Source: Phyllobacterium sp. OV277 (GTDB taxonomy: Bacteria; Pseudomonadota; Alphaproteobacteria; Rhizobiales; Rhizobiaceae). Taken from it: a stretch of DNA of 64,000 nucleotides. The notes beneath the pieces are model-generated. The model was given only the letters and a program-made list of their open reading frames with translations. It was not told the DNA's origin and did no database searches. The position numbers were made by a program, and so were the translations under genes. Positions 18,007-27,969 of the stretch are shown here, in pieces (within the stretch, counting starts at the first letter, position 1; the number at the start of each line of letters is the position of its first letter). The stretch spans positions 1,149,975 through 1,213,974 of the forward strand of contig NZ_FNIY01000001.1 in the NCBI RefSeq assembly GCF_900104355.1. The letters are read 5' to 3'.

Positions 18007-19461
18007 TTATCGCGGCAGAACCGACGTGCCCATCAGCGCTTCATCGATGGACTGCGCTGCCTGCCTGCCTTCACGGATAGCCCAGACGACCAGCGACTGG
18101 CCACGGCGGATATCGCCTGCCGTGAAAAGCTTGTCGACGCTGGTGCGGTAATCCTTCTCATTGGCGCTAAGCGAGCGATTGCCGCGACGATCCGCACGCA
18201 TCTCCAGCGCATCGCCGAGTTCCTTGACAACACTTGTCTCAAACGGGCCGGAGAAACCGATAGCAATGAATGCCAGATCCGCCTTGATATAAAACTCCGT
18301 ACCGGCGATGGGCTTGCGCGCTTCATCGACTTCACAGCATTTGACATGGGTCAGCGTGCCGTTTTCGCCAATGAATTCAAGTGTTGCGACCTGGAATTCG
18401 CGATCCGCACCTTCTGCCTGCGAGGAAGATGTACGCATTTTCGTTGCCCAATAGGGCCAGACGCTCAGCTTGTCTTCCTTTTCCGGCGGCTGCGGGCGGA
18501 TATCAAGCTGCGTGACTTTTACCGCGCCCTGACGGAATGCTGTGCCAACACAATCCGAAGCTGTATCACCGCCGCCAACCACAACCACGTGGCGGCCTGA
18601 AGCAACGATTGGATCGCTCGGCCATGCCACCGATTCGATGTTCTCGCGGCCAACCCTGCGGTTCTGCTGCACGAGATAATTCATCGCGTCATGGACGCCT
18701 TCAAGTTCGGCGCCCGGAATACCCGCCGGGCGGGGTGTTTCCGCGCCGCCGCAATAAAGTACCGCATCATAGCTATCGAGCAGTTCCTGCACCGGCTTGT
18801 TGATACCGACATTGACGCCATAGAAGAAGGTAACGCCCTCGCCTTCCATCTGCGCCACGCGGCGATCGATGAAGTGCTTTTCCATCTTGAAATCAGGGAT
18901 ACCATAACGCAGCAGGCCACCGGCGCGGCTTTCGCGCTCATAGACGTGCACTTCGTGGCCAACACGGGCAAGCTGCTGCGCGGCGGCCATTCCTGCGGGA
19001 CCAGAACCGATGATCGCTACGTTCTTGCCTGTTTTGGAAGCCGCAGGCTGCGGAATGATAAGGCCCTTTTCATAGGCCTTGTCGGAAATCGCCTGTTCCA
19101 CCGTCTTGATGGAAACCGGCACATCTTCGAGGTTAAGCGTGCAGGCTTCCTCGCACGGCGCAGGACAGATACGGCCGGTGAATTCAGGAAAATTATTGGT
19201 GGAATGCAGATTGCGGATCGCCTCATCCCAGTTGTCATTGTAGACGAGATCGTTCCAGTCAGGAATCTGGTTATGCACCGGACAGCCCGTCGGCCCATGG
19301 CAGAATGGAATACCGCAATCCATGCAGCGGGCCGCCTGCTTCTTCACCTCGCCATCGGTCATGGGAATGGTGAATTCGCGGAAATGACGAATGCGGTCAG
19401 ACGCTGGCTGATACTTTCCGACCTGCCGGTCGATCTCTAGAAAACCTGTAACCTTACCCAT
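18007..19461 (-). CDS. gltD: Glutamate synthase [NADPH] small subunit
   Basis: 484 residues. The small subunit of NADPH-GOGAT passes electrons from NADPH via FAD to the iron-sulfur clusters of the complex. N-terminal Cys clusters are AARCMDCGIPFCHGPTGCP and GRICPAPCEEAC. The FAD Rossmann motif is AIIGSGPAGMAAAQQL and the NADPH motif is VVVVGGGDTASDCVG. Length fits the family. It lies 116 nt downstream of gltB on the same strand, so they form a gltBD operon. The gap is longer than usual and includes an imperfect hairpin near 19541-19562. Confidence 0.97.
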   Translation of the reverse strand: MGKVTGFLEIDRQVGKYQPASDRIRHFREFTIPMTDGEVKKQAARCMDCGIPFCHGPTGCPVHNQIPDWNDLVYNDNWDEAIRNLHSTNNFPEFTGRICPAPCEEACTLNLEDVPVSIKTVEQAISDKAYEKGLIIPQPAASKTGKNVAIIGSGPAGMAAAQQLARVGHEVHVYERESRAGGLLRYGIPDFKMEKHFIDRRVAQMEGEGVTFFYGVNVGINKPVQELLDSYDAVLYCGGAETPRPAGIPGAELEGVHDAMNYLVQQNRRVGRENIESVAWPSDPIVASGRHVVVVGGGDTASDCVGTAFRQGAVKVTQLDIRPQPPEKEDKLSVWPYWATKMRTSSSQAEGADREFQVATLEFIGENGTLTHVKCCEVDEARKPIAGTEFYIKADLAFIAIGFSGPFETSVVKELGDALEMRADRRGNRSLSANEKDYRTSVDKLFTAGDIRRGQSLVVWAIREGRQAAQSIDEALMGTSVLPR

Positions 19462-19577
19462 AAAACTGCTCCCCTCACCCTTGGAGGGCCACCCATTCCC
19501 AATCTTGGGTCAGGGCAGCATTGGACCCCATGCCGAGCATCATTTTGATGACGCTCGAAGCATGGTGTGCGTTGATT

Positions 19578-22500
19578 TTATTCCGCTGCGACACCCATCC
19601 GCATGCGCTCCATATCTTCGAGCGCGCGGCGATATTCGACCGGCATGACTTTCACGAATTTTGGCCGGAAGGTTTCCCAATTATCGAGAATTTCCTTGGC
19701 CCGGCCCGAGCCCGTGTAATGCATGTGGTTCGAAATGAGCTGCACGAGACGTTCCTCGTCATGTCGGGTCATATTACCGGAGACATCGACGCGGCCCTTA
19801 TGGGCCAGATCGCCACCGTGATGGTGCAGTTTTTCGAGAATATCGTCCTCTTCCGGCACCGGTTCCAGCTCAACCATCGCCATGTTGCAGCGCTGGGCAA
19901 AATCGCCTGCCTCATCAAGCACATAAGCTACGCCGCCGGACATACCAGCCGCGAAGTTACGTCCCGTCTGGCCGATAACCACGACGACACCGCCTGTCAT
20001 ATATTCGCAGCCGTGATCGCCCGTGCCTTCGACAACCGCGATGGCACCGGAGTTGCGCACTGCAAAGCGTTCACCCGCGACACCGCGGAAATAGGCTTCA
20101 CCCTCGATGGCACCATAAAGCACCGTATTGCCAACGATGATGGAGTTTTCAGGCACGATTTTTGTATCATCCGGCGGGCGAATGACGATGCGTCCGCCGC
20201 ACAGGCCCTTGCCGACATAATCATTGCCATCGCCGATCAGCTCAAACGAAATACCGCGTGCGAGGAACGCCGCGAAGGACTGGCCCGCTGTACCGTTGAA
20301 CTTGACCGAAATCGTATCCTCGGGCAGCCCCTTGTGCCGGTAGCGCTTGGCAACCTCGCCCGAAAGCATGGCACCGGCGGAACGGTCGACGTTCTTGATC
20401 GGCATTTCGATCTTCACCGGAATCTTGCTTTCCAGCGCCGTCTTGGCCTGCTCGATCAGCTTGCGATCCAAGATATCGACAATCGGATGGTTCTGCCGTT
20501 CGGTCCAGCGCGTCTTTTCCTCCGGTGCTTCCGGCTTGTGGAAGATGCGGGTGAAATCGAGGCCCTTGGCTTTCCAGTGATCGATCATCTCGCGCTTTTC
20601 GAGAAGTTCGGCCTTGCCGACGATCTCTTCAACTTTGGTATAACCCATCTCGGCCAGGAACTGCCGCACCTCTTCCGCCATGAAGAAGAAGAAGTTGATG
20701 ACGTGCTCAGGCGTGCCCTTGAAGCGCTTGCGCAGGACCGGGTCCTGCGTTGCCACACCAACCGGACAGGTGTTGAGATGGCATTTGCGCATCATGATGC
20801 AACCGGCCGAAATCAGCGGCGCGGTTGAGAAGCCGAATTCATCGGCACCAAGCAGAGCCCCGATGATCACATCGCGGCCCGTACGCAGACCGCCATCGAC
20901 CTGCAGCGCAATGCGGGAGCGCAGGCCATTGAGCACCAGCGTCTGCTGCGTTTCGGCAAGGCCCATCTCCCACGGGGAACCGGCATGCTTGAGCGATGTC
21001 AGCGGCGATGCACCCGTGCCGCCATCATAACCTGAAATGGTGATGTGATCGGCACGCGCCTTGGCAACGCCTGCAGCAACCGTGCCAACGCCAACTTCCG
21101 ACACCAGCTTGACCGAAACATCCGCTTCCGGATTGACGTTCTTCAGATCGTAAATGAGCTGCGCCAGATCCTCGATGGAATAGATATCATGGTGCGGCGG
21201 TGGTGAAATCAGACCAACGCCGGGTGTTGAGTGACGCGTCTTGGCAACCGTCGCATCGACCTTGTGACCGGGCAGCTGACCACCTTCGCCGGGTTTGGCA
21301 CCCTGCGCAACCTTGATCTGCATCATATCGGAGTTGACGAGATATTCCGTCGTCACGCCAAAACGTCCTGATGCCACCTGCTTGATGGCCGAACGTTCGG
21401 GGTTCGGCTTACCATCAGGCAACGGATAGAAACGATCCGGCTCCTCACCGCCCTCACCCGTGTTCGACTTGCCGCCGATCCGGTTCATGGCAATGGCCAG
21501 CGTTGTATGTGCCTCACGGCTGATCGAGCCGAATGACATGGCACCGGTCGAGAACCGCTTGACGATGTCCTTGGCTGGTTCAACATCATCAATGGAGACA
21601 GGCTTGCGCCCGGTATCGCCAGCCATCTTGATCTTGAAGAGACCGCGAATGGTCTGCGCCCGCGCCGACTCGCTGTTCACCAGATCGGAATATTCGGTGA
21701 AGGTCGTGGCAGAGTCCGTGCGCACCGCATGCTGCAACTTCGCGACCGCATCCGGCGACCAGAGATGCGCCTCGCCGCGCATACGGTAGGCATATTCACC
21801 GCCCACTTCCAATGTGTTGAGCAGGACAGGATCATTGCCGAACGCATCGCGGTGACGGCGAACCGTTTCCTCGGCCACTTCTTCCAGACCCACGCCTTCA
21901 ATCGTTGTTGCCGTTCCGAAGAAGAAGCGGTCAACAAACTCAGACTTCAGGCCAACAGCATCGAAAATCTGCGCGCCGCAATAGGACTGGTAGGTGGAAA
22001 TGCCCATCTTGGACATGACCTTGAGAATGCCCTTGCCGATCGACTTGATGTAGCGCGATACGACTTCCTTTGAATCCACCTCCGGCGGAAACTCGCCGCG
22101 CTTATGCATGTCGAGCAGCGTATCGAAAGCGAGATAGGGGTTGATCGCTTCCGCACCATAACCGGCAAGGCAGCAGAAATGATGCACTTCGCGCGGCTCG
22201 CCGGATTCCACGACGAGGCCAACCGATGTGCGCTGGCCCTTGCGGATCAGGTGATGGTGGACAGCTGCCGTTGCCAGAAGCGCCGGGATCGGAATGCGGT
22301 CCGGCCCAACCTGACGGTCAGACAGGATGATGATGTTATAGCCGCCATGCACAGCCGCTTCGGCCCGCTCACACAGGCGCTCCAGCGCACCGGCAAGACC
22401 AGCGGCACCTTCCACGACATTGTAGGCGATATCCAGCGTCTTGGTATCGAAGCGATCTTCCGTATGACCAATGGAGCGGATCTTTTCGAGGTCGCCATTG

Positions 22501-24296
22501 GTCAGGATCGGCTGGCGCACTTCCAGACGCTTGCGGCGCGAAGAGCCAACCAGATCGAAAATATTCGGGCGCGGCCCGATGAACGAGACAAGGCTCATCA
22601 CCAGTTCTTCGCGGATAGGATCAATCGGCGGGTTGGTGACCTGCGCAAAGTTCTGCTTGAAATAGGTGTAAAGCATCTTCGACTTGTCGGACATGGCCGA
22701 AATCGGCGTATCCGTACCCATCGAGCCGATGGCTTCCTGACCCGTTGTCGCCATCGGCGACATCAGGAGCTTGGTGTCTTCCTGCGTATAGCCGAAGGAC
22801 TGCTGGCGATCGAGCAGACTGACATCCTTGCGCAGCGCGCGCGGTTCAACCGGGCTCAACTCTTCAAGGATAAGCTGCGTGTTCTTCAGCCATGTCTTGT
22901 AGGGATGGCGGTTGGCGATCTCGGACTTGATCGTGTCATCAGAAACGATCTCGCCCTTTTCCATGTCGATCAGCAGCATGCGGCCCGGCTGGAGCCGCCA
23001 CTTCTTGACGATCTTCTCCTCCGGTACCGGCAAGACACCAGCTTCCGACGCCATGATGACAAAATCATCATCGGTGACGATGTAGCGGGCCGGACGCAGG
23101 CCGTTACGATCAAGCGTCGCGCCGATCTGGCGACCATCGGTGAAGGCAACGGCCGCAGGGCCATCCCATGGCTCCATCAGCGCCGCGTGATATTCATAGA
23201 ACGCCTTGCGGTCATCCGACATCAGCTTGTTACCGGACCATGCCTCCGGGATGAGCATCATCATCGCATGGGCGAGCGAATAGCCACCCTGGAACAGGAA
23301 TTCCAATGCATTGTCGAAGCAGGCGGTATCGGACTGGCCCTCATAGGAAATCGGCCACAGCTTGGAGATGTCGTTACCGAAGAATTCGGAGTCGACCGAA
23401 GCCTGACGCGCCGCCATCCAGTTGACGTTGCCGCGCAGGGTGTTGATTTCACCATTATGGGCGACCATGCGATATGGATGCGCCAGCTTCCAGGACGGGA
23501 ACGTGTTGGTCGAGAACCGCTGATGCACCAGCGCGACGGCGCTGACAAAGCGCGGGTCCTTCAGATCCTTGTAATAGGCACCCACCTGATAGGCGAGGAA
23601 CATGCCCTTATAGACGATGGTGCGCGCCGACATGGACACGACATAGAAGTCGCCCTCCTTGCCGCCATTCTCCTGATAGATGCGGTTCGAGATCACCTTG
23701 CGCAGGATAAACAGCCGGCCTTCGAAATCCTCGTTGGATTCGATGTTCGGGTTGCGCCCGATAAACACCTGACGATGAAACGGCTCGGTCGCAGCGATGT
23801 GCGGGGCCTTCGACAGCGATGCGTTATCGACAGGAACATCGCGGAAACCGATCAGCGTCTGGCCTTCCGAAGCAATGACTTCGGTGATGACGGCTTCAAT
23901 ATGCGCGCGCTCTTCAGCATCCTGCGGCATGAAGAGATAGCCGACCGCATAATGGTTGACCGCAGGCAGTTCAACGCCCTTCTCGGCCCATTCCGCGCGG
24001 AAAAACGCATCGGGAATCTGCACAAGCATACCCGCACCATCGCCCATCAGCGGATCAGCGCCGACGGCACCGCGATGCGTCAGGTTTTCGAGCATGAACA
24101 GCCCGTCTTCAATGATCTTGTGGGATTTCACACCCTTCATATGCGCAACAAAGCCAACGCCGCAGGCATCATGTTCATTGCGCGGATCGTACAAGCCTTG
24201 TCGGGCGGGAATGCCTGACGATTTATTGGTTTTGACCGCACGAGTCTGTACGGCCTGAGCAAGTTCAGTCGTTACAGATGGCGTCAAATCCGACAT
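19578..24296 (-). CDS. gltB: Glutamate synthase [NADPH] large subunit
   Basis: 1572 residues. It converts 2-oxoglutarate plus glutamine to two glutamates, the second half of the GS-GOGAT ammonium assimilation cycle. Class II amidotransferase domain with the nucleophile Cys at about residue 45 ([12 protein letters not shown]), exposed after propeptide removal. The FMN-binding synthase domain contains [18 protein letters not shown] and [13 protein letters not shown] (3Fe-4S Cys residues). The C-terminal GXGXG structural domain follows. ATG 24296 is preferred over 24311 because GGAGG lies just upstream of it, inside the longer frame. The upstream 454 bp has a palindrome (24468-24482) that could be regulatory. 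Confidence 0.97.
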   Translation of the reverse strand: MSDLTPSVTTELAQAVQTRAVKTNKSSGIPARQGLYDPRNEHDACGVGFVAHMKGVKSHKIIEDGLFMLENLTHRGAVGADPLMGDGAGMLVQIPDAFFRAEWAEKGVELPAVNHYAVGYLFMPQDAEERAHIEAVITEVIASEGQTLIGFRDVPVDNASLSKAPHIAATEPFHRQVFIGRNPNIESNEDFEGRLFILRKVISNRIYQENGGKEGDFYVVSMSARTIVYKGMFLAYQVGAYYKDLKDPRFVSAVALVHQRFSTNTFPSWKLAHPYRMVAHNGEINTLRGNVNWMAARQASVDSEFFGNDISKLWPISYEGQSDTACFDNALEFLFQGGYSLAHAMMMLIPEAWSGNKLMSDDRKAFYEYHAALMEPWDGPAAVAFTDGRQIGATLDRNGLRPARYIVTDDDFVIMASEAGVLPVPEEKIVKKWRLQPGRMLLIDMEKGEIVSDDTIKSEIANRHPYKTWLKNTQLILEELSPVEPRALRKDVSLLDRQQSFGYTQEDTKLLMSPMATTGQEAIGSMGTDTPISAMSDKSKMLYTYFKQNFAQVTNPPIDPIREELVMSLVSFIGPRPNIFDLVGSSRRKRLEVRQPILTNGDLEKIRSIGHTEDRFDTKTLDIAYNVVEGAAGLAGALERLCERAEAAVHGGYNIIILSDRQVGPDRIPIPALLATAAVHHHLIRKGQRTSVGLVVESGEPREVHHFCCLAGYGAEAINPYLAFDTLLDMHKRGEFPPEVDSKEVVSRYIKSIGKGILKVMSKMGISTYQSYCGAQIFDAVGLKSEFVDRFFFGTATTIEGVGLEEVAEETVRRHRDAFGNDPVLLNTLEVGGEYAYRMRGEAHLWSPDAVAKLQHAVRTDSATTFTEYSDLVNSESARAQTIRGLFKIKMAGDTGRKPVSIDDVEPAKDIVKRFSTGAMSFGSISREAHTTLAIAMNRIGGKSNTGEGGEEPDRFYPLPDGKPNPERSAIKQVASGRFGVTTEYLVNSDMMQIKVAQGAKPGEGGQLPGHKVDATVAKTRHSTPGVGLISPPPHHDIYSIEDLAQLIYDLKNVNPEADVSVKLVSEVGVGTVAAGVAKARADHITISGYDGGTGASPLTSLKHAGSPWEMGLAETQQTLVLNGLRSRIALQVDGGLRTGRDVIIGALLGADEFGFSTAPLISAGCIMMRKCHLNTCPVGVATQDPVLRKRFKGTPEHVINFFFFMAEEVRQFLAEMGYTKVEEIVGKAELLEKREMIDHWKAKGLDFTRIFHKPEAPEEKTRWTERQNHPIVDILDRKLIEQAKTALESKIPVKIEMPIKNVDRSAGAMLSGEVAKRYRHKGLPEDTISVKFNGTAGQSFAAFLARGISFELIGDGNDYVGKGLCGGRIVIRPPDDTKIVPENSIIVGNTVLYGAIEGEAYFRGVAGERFAVRNSGAIAVVEGTGDHGCEYMTGGVVVVIGQTGRNFAAGMSGGVAYVLDEAGDFAQRCNMAMVELEPVPEEDDILEKLHHHGGDLAHKGRVDVSGNMTRHDEERLVQLISNHMHYTGSGRAKEILDNWETFRPKFVKVMPVEYRRALEDMERMRMGVAAE

Positions 24297-24750
24297 CGTC
24301 AATTCCTCCATATGAGCCCCTTGGGGCGGTCAATTTCTCGCAGGACGGAATAGCATATATTCCTGTCCCCTCTGGTGCGGCATATCTTCCGTTTGCAAAC
24401 TGCAGTCACTGTTTTGAGGACGGAAGCACATTGCTTGCCATCCTCGCTTTGGGATCATGCAAATTAGGACAGCATTGCTGTCATATCCTCATATGCCAGA
24501 ATAATTCCAAACAAACAAGATGGAAAAGCAAAAAATAACCGCATGGGACGAAATATCCTTGCGCTGAATGTCGCAAAATTATGCCGTTCATTTCGAAACA
24601 GGCGTTTTCCGCTAATTATACGAGAGAAAACAGAATGTTCCGCCGGACCGTTCAAAAATCACCGGCAAGAAAGGCACCCCGCTCACCTTTTCAGTCACAG
24701 AGGAAAAGCGTAAGCGTGGATATATCAGTTCCATACCCCGAGGTCATTTC
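24297..24750. other. Divergent intergenic region gltB / threonine aldolase
   Basis: 454 bases between divergent genes, presumably holding both promoters. The only element that stands out is the perfect palindrome GACAGCATTGCTGTC (24468-24482). No small gene is convincing; the short frame at about 24581-24808 is basic and unlike any protein I know, so I do not call it. Confidence 0.6.
24468..24482. promoter_or_regulatory. 15-bp palindrome, possible operator
   Basis: GACAGCA-T-TGCTGTC is a perfect inverted repeat about 170 bp upstream of gltB and 270 bp upstream of the aldolase. It does not match the NtrC consensus I know. The regulator, if any, is unknown. Confidence 0.35.
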
Positions 24751-25800
24751 ATGCATTTTGCATCCGATAATTGGGCCGGTGCCCATCCGAAAATTGCCGA
24801 AAATCTGACACGCCATGCGGGCGGTTTTGCTTCGGCCTATGGCACCGGAGATCTCGACCGGTCCGTGCACGAAACATTCAACACGATCTTTGAACGGGAA
24901 GTGGCAGTTTTCTTCGTCGGCACCGGCACGGCCGCCAATTCGCTTGGCCAAGCCGCCATGGCCAGACCGGGCGGTATCACCTTTGCTCATCGTGAAGCGC
25001 ATATGATTGCCGATGAAGCAGGCGCGCCAAGCTTTTTCACAGGCGGAGCGCGCGTGCTGCCCTTGGATGGCGCAACCGGCCGCATCGATATTGCCAATCT
25101 TAAAGCCGCAATGAACGGCTTTCCACCCGGTCATGTCCATGCCGGCCAACCCATGAGCGTCTCAATCACCCAATCGACCGAAAGCGGGACGATCTATGAA
25201 CTGGCCGAGATCGCAGCCATCTCCACCGTCTGCAAGGACAACGGTCTGCCTTTGCATATGGATGGCGCACGCTTTGCCAATGCGCTTGTATCACTTGGCT
25301 GCACCCCCGCCGAGATGACCTGGAAACAGGGCGTCGATATCCTGTCGTTCGGCGGCACCAAGAATGGCTGCTGGTGTGCCGAAGCGCTGGTTTTCATGAA
25401 TCCCGAACAGGCAAAGGATATGCCATACATCCGTATGCGCTCCGCCCAGAACTTTTCGAAATCGCGCTTCATCGCCGCGCAGTTCGAGGCCTATTTTGCT
25501 GACGGACTTTGGCTGGAAACCGCTGCTCACGCCAATGCCATGGCGGCGGAACTTGCCAAACTCATTCGTGCATCAAAAGATTTGCGCCTTGCCTGGCAAC
25601 CGCGTGCCAATGAAGTCTTCGCCATCATGAAAAAGCAGACATCGGCAAAGCTGCAATCATTAGGCGCAGCATTCTACGACTGGTTCACGCCTCACGCGGA
25701 AAAGGGCCTGTTGGAAGAAGATGAGACAATCACCCGTTTCGTCACCAGCTTTGCCACAACGCCTGAAGATATCAACCGCTTTGGCGATCTTATCGCGTAA
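24751..25800 (+). CDS. ltaE: Low-specificity L-threonine aldolase
   Basis: 349-residue PLP-dependent enzyme of the threonine aldolase/beta-eliminating lyase group, splitting L-threonine or allo-threonine into glycine and acetaldehyde. Family segments: FASDNWAGAHP at the N terminus, HREAHMIADEAGAPSFFTGG, MDGARFANA (the Asp that contacts PLP), and FGGTKNGCW, where the Lys forms the Schiff base. Length is standard (about 340-350). It may be monocistronic: a repeat element follows. A related beta-eliminating lyase activity cannot be excluded. Confidence 0.92.
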   Translation: MHFASDNWAGAHPKIAENLTRHAGGFASAYGTGDLDRSVHETFNTIFEREVAVFFVGTGTAANSLGQAAMARPGGITFAHREAHMIADEAGAPSFFTGGARVLPLDGATGRIDIANLKAAMNGFPPGHVHAGQPMSVSITQSTESGTIYELAEIAAISTVCKDNGLPLHMDGARFANALVSLGCTPAEMTWKQGVDILSFGGTKNGCWCAEALVFMNPEQAKDMPYIRMRSAQNFSKSRFIAAQFEAYFADGLWLETAAHANAMAAELAKLIRASKDLRLAWQPRANEVFAIMKKQTSAKLQSLGAAFYDWFTPHAEKGLLEEDETITRFVTSFATTPEDINRFGDLIA

Positions 25801-25854
25801 AGAACGGCAGAGATGGTGCCTTTTATTTGCATGAGTGTGGGTGCGTGGTTCGTG

Positions 25855-26009
25855 GTGCGTGGTTCGACAAGCTCACCATGAGGGAGAGGGATGATGAAAG
25901 GGAGCCAAATTCTGCAACCTTTATGCTACAATCTTTACGCTGCGATCTTTGCGATTAGCGTTGCATCCTCCCTTTCCCTCATGGTGAGCTTGTCGAACCA
26001 CGCACCACT
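25855..26009. repeat. Mosaic intergenic repeat, family A (full copy)
   Basis: Inverted ends TGGTTCGACAAGCTCACCAT and ATGGTGAGCTTGTCGAACCA enclose an interior (GGGAGCCAAATTCTGCAA; CTGCGATCTTTGCGATTAGC) nearly identical to that at 4446-4600. It lies between the convergent aldolase and hsp20 genes. Confidence 0.88.
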
Positions 26010-26027
26010 GGACATGCAACCCCCGCA

Positions 26028-26055
26028 TAAAAAAAGCGGCGCAATCGCGCCGCTT
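26028..26055 (-). terminator. Intrinsic terminator of hsp20
   Basis: On the minus strand, a perfect 9-bp stem AAGCGGCGC / GCGCCGCTT with a four-base loop is followed by a T run. It lies about 20 nt past the hsp20 stop. Confidence 0.9.
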
Positions 26056-26076
26056 CTTTCACTCTAGCCGTTATGC

Positions 26077-26547
26077 TTAGTTCGCAGTCTTGGCTTCGAT
26101 CTGCTTGGCTGTCTTTTCAGACAGGGCAGTGACAGCAATCTTGCGCGGCTTCATTTCCTCGGGGATTTCACGCTTCAAATCAATGTGCAGCAAGCCATTT
26201 TTCAGGCTGGCACCACTGACTTCGACGAAATCGGCAAGGTGGAAGCGGCGTTCGAAAGCACGCGAAGCAATGCCGCGATACAGCGTTTCAGCATTCTCGT
26301 CAGCGGTTTCGGTGCCCTTCTCGCCAGTTACCTTGAGCTGGTTGCGATGGGCTTCGATCTGGATTTCATCTTCCGAGAAACCGGCAACAGCCATGGTAAT
26401 GCGATAGGCATTCTCGCCAGTCCGCTCGATATTATAGGGCGGATAGGTCTGAGCACCATCTGGCTGGGCCAGCGAATCAAGAATAGTGAAAAGCCGGTCG
26501 AAACCGACGGTCGAACGATAGAGTGGGGAAAAATCAACGTGACGCAT
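26077..26547 (-). CDS. Hsp20/IbpA-type small heat-shock protein
   Basis: 156-residue small heat-shock protein with an alpha-crystallin domain (about 33-130): YNIERTGENAYRITMAVAGF, then LKVTGEKG and ALKNGLLHIDL-like strands. The C-terminal RKIAV supplies the I-x-I/V anchor. These proteins form oligomers that hold unfolding proteins for refolding by DnaK/ClpB. The N terminus MRHVDFSPLYRSTVGFDRLF is typical of rhizobial class A proteins. GGAGGG precedes the start and sits inside a predicted hairpin (see the leader). A heat-shock sigma-factor-like promoter lies about 135 bp upstream. It is followed by its own terminator, so it is monocistronic. Confidence 0.95.
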   Translation of the reverse strand: MRHVDFSPLYRSTVGFDRLFTILDSLAQPDGAQTYPPYNIERTGENAYRITMAVAGFSEDEIQIEAHRNQLKVTGEKGTETADENAETLYRGIASRAFERRFHLADFVEVSGASLKNGLLHIDLKREIPEEMKPRKIAVTALSEKTAKQIEAKTAN

Positions 26548-26551
26548 GGTA

Positions 26552-26630
26552 AGCCCTCCTTTAGAGCGACAAGGTTGCGTAATTCTGGTTCCTGAAGAGA
26601 CTCCCTTATTGGCAAGTCCCGCTGAACCAG
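26552..26630 (-). promoter_or_regulatory. Structured 5' leader of hsp20, ROSE-like RNA thermometer
   Basis: The leader RNA (minus strand) can form two stem-loops. The distal one (26585-26630) pairs CTGGTTC with GAACCAG, and inside it GGGACT with AGTCTC. The proximal one places TCGCT (26565-26569) a few bases 5' of the ribosome site AGGAGGG, so GCTC can pair with GAG and mask it. ROSE elements, known upstream of rhizobial small heat-shock genes, have a conserved U-Y-G-C-U facing the Shine-Dalgarno; TCGCT fits. The pairing is seen by eye; thermometer function is inferred. Confidence 0.5.
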
Positions 26631-26654
26631 TGATCCCGTTATGGCGATCACAAT

Positions 26655-26687
26655 AGATAGTTGGTAAAGGGCCAAAGCCATTTCAAG
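26655..26687 (-). promoter_or_regulatory. Possible RpoH-type promoter of hsp20
   Basis: Minus-strand CTTGAAA (26681-26687) is a perfect match to the heat-shock sigma -35 motif, in the right place for a small heat-shock gene. The -10 half is weak (ACTATCTATT region). The call rests on the -35 box and context. Confidence 0.4.
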
Positions 26688-26745
26688 CCCCATTTTACCG
26701 CTGAGTTTCACGCCGCACCGGCTGTAAAACGCCTGCCGCAGTGAT

Positions 26746-26760
26746 GAACGCAAAATGAAC
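26746..26760. promoter_or_regulatory. LexA-box-like direct repeat GAAC-N7-GAAC
   Basis: GAACGCAAAATGAAC matches the alphaproteobacterial SOS box (GTTC-N7-GTTC on the other strand). Eight fixed positions would arise about twice by chance in 64 kb over both strands, so this is weak alone. It lies upstream of the candidate small RNA ending at 26884. Confidence 0.25.
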
Positions 26761-26799
26761 GCACCCTTCGGGATACGTTCACACGCCCCCTTCTATAAA

Positions 26800-26884
26800 C
26801 ATATTCATCGTTCCGGATGTAACGTCCCTTCCGTCCGGAGTGTACTGACCGGAAACCCTCCCAAGAGTTTCCGGTCATTTTTTT
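26800..26884 (+). ncRNA. Candidate small RNA defined by an orphan terminator
   Basis: A strong rho-independent terminator on the plus strand (stem GACCGGAAAC 26847-26856 with GTTTCCGGTC 26867-26876, then a run of seven T) has no plus-strand gene upstream; the nearest upstream gene, hsp20, points the other way. A TATAAA at 26794-26799 could be a -10 element, giving a transcript of about 80 nt, but no good -35 box is seen. The loop is CCTCCCAAGA, whose C-rich core recalls the unpaired anti-ribosome-site loops of rhizobial small RNAs. Alternatively it may be a leader or attenuator for the alpha/beta hydrolase gene at 26986. The 5' end is a guess. Confidence 0.4.
26847..26884 (+). terminator. Strong intrinsic terminator without an upstream gene
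   Basis: Ten perfect base pairs, ten-base loop and a T-rich tail (ATTTTTTT). It is about 100 nt upstream of the hydrolase start, so it could also attenuate that gene. Confidence 0.85.
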
Positions 26885-26985
26885 GCGCAAACGCGGTTTG
26901 ACCTTTATGTCCGTGCATTTTATCAAATGATGCAAATGCACAGCGCGACTCCCCCATGCGCGGGATGAGGACTGACCGGTATCCA

Positions 26986-27963
26986 ATGACCCATCCGCTT
27001 GTCGAAACAGCAGCCAATCCGACACCGCAGGATGCCCGCGTCGATACTTTACCGCTGAAAGGTGGCAAGGAACTGCGCTACGCGATTTTTCCAGCCACAA
27101 CACACCCTGTTCAAGGCACCGTGCTTATCCTGCAGGGCCGCAACGAGTGCATTGAAAAATATTTCGAAACCATCGGCGATATCACCAAGCGCGGCTTTGC
27201 CGTGGCCACTTTCGATTGGCGTGGTCAAGGCGGATCAAGCCGGATGTTGCGCGATCCGGCGCGCGGCCATGTCAGAAGCTTCGACCATTATGCCGCCGAT
27301 CTGGAATTGCTGTTCGAAAACGTGCTTTTGCCCGATTGCCGTGGCCCGTTCTATGTTCTCGCCCATTCCACCGGCGCACTGATTGCGCTTCTCGCGGCTC
27401 CGGCTTTGGCAAACCGTATCCGCCGCATGGTGCTTATGACGCCGCTTCTCGACGTCAGGGGCGGTCGTCTCGGCAAAATTCTGTTGAGCGCTGTTGCCAA
27501 TACCTTGCGGACAACCGGTCTTGGCCGGGTCTATATTCGTGGTGGCAAACCCACGATAAAGCCATTTGCCATCAATGAAGTGACATCCGATGCCGCCCGC
27601 TACCTGCGCAACACCGAGATTCTCAAGGCAGCGCCGGAACTCGCCATTGGCGGTCCAACAGCCGGATGGATCGCCTCCGTTGCCAAGGCGATCCGCCGGG
27701 TGACACAGCCCGATTATATCGAGGCCATCCGTATCCCGACGCTGGTTGTGGCGGCCGGCGCAGATCAGGTCGTATCCACACCGGCGATTGAACGGTTCGC
27801 AATGCAATTGCGCAATGCCACGCTGATCACCATTGATGGCTCGAAGCATGAAATCCTTCAGGAAAAGGATTTTTACCGCGAACAGTTTTTCGCGGCCTTC
27901 GATGCCTTCATTCCGGGAACCGGCGGTGACGTAGCCGAAACCGAAAACGAACAGGCGACCTAA
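26986..27963 (+). CDS. Alpha/beta hydrolase, lysophospholipase/monoacylglycerol-lipase-like
   Basis: 325 residues. Serine hydrolase with the nucleophile elbow AHSTGA (Gly of GxSxG replaced by Ala), an early ILQGRNECIEKY segment and FDWRGQGGS (oxyanion region). The acid is probably Asp in AAGADQVVS, and the His is GSKHEILQE, as in PldB-like lysophospholipases. The substrate is unknown, probably a lipid ester. ATG 26986 (MTHPLVETAANPTP) is chosen by resemblance to rhizobial homologues; starts at 26956 or 26965 are possible and no site has a good ribosome sequence. The stop is 6 nt from that of the convergent hisN. Confidence 0.87.
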   Translation: MTHPLVETAANPTPQDARVDTLPLKGGKELRYAIFPATTHPVQGTVLILQGRNECIEKYFETIGDITKRGFAVATFDWRGQGGSSRMLRDPARGHVRSFDHYAADLELLFENVLLPDCRGPFYVLAHSTGALIALLAAPALANRIRRMVLMTPLLDVRGGRLGKILLSAVANTLRTTGLGRVYIRGGKPTIKPFAINEVTSDAARYLRNTEILKAAPELAIGGPTAGWIASVAKAIRRVTQPDYIEAIRIPTLVVAAGADQVVSTPAIERFAMQLRNATLITIDGSKHEILQEKDFYREQFFAAFDAFIPGTGGDVAETENEQAT

Positions 27964-27969
27964 CCGCTA

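Noticed and set aside
22104..24218. 704-residue open frame on the plus strand
   Set aside because: It runs antisense through gltB; the sequence is His/Arg-rich without any domain, as expected from the opposite strand of a GC-rich gene.
26328..26753. 141-residue minus-strand frame through the hsp20 leader
   Set aside because: It runs out of frame into hsp20 and covers the structured leader; a protein there is less likely than the RNA element.
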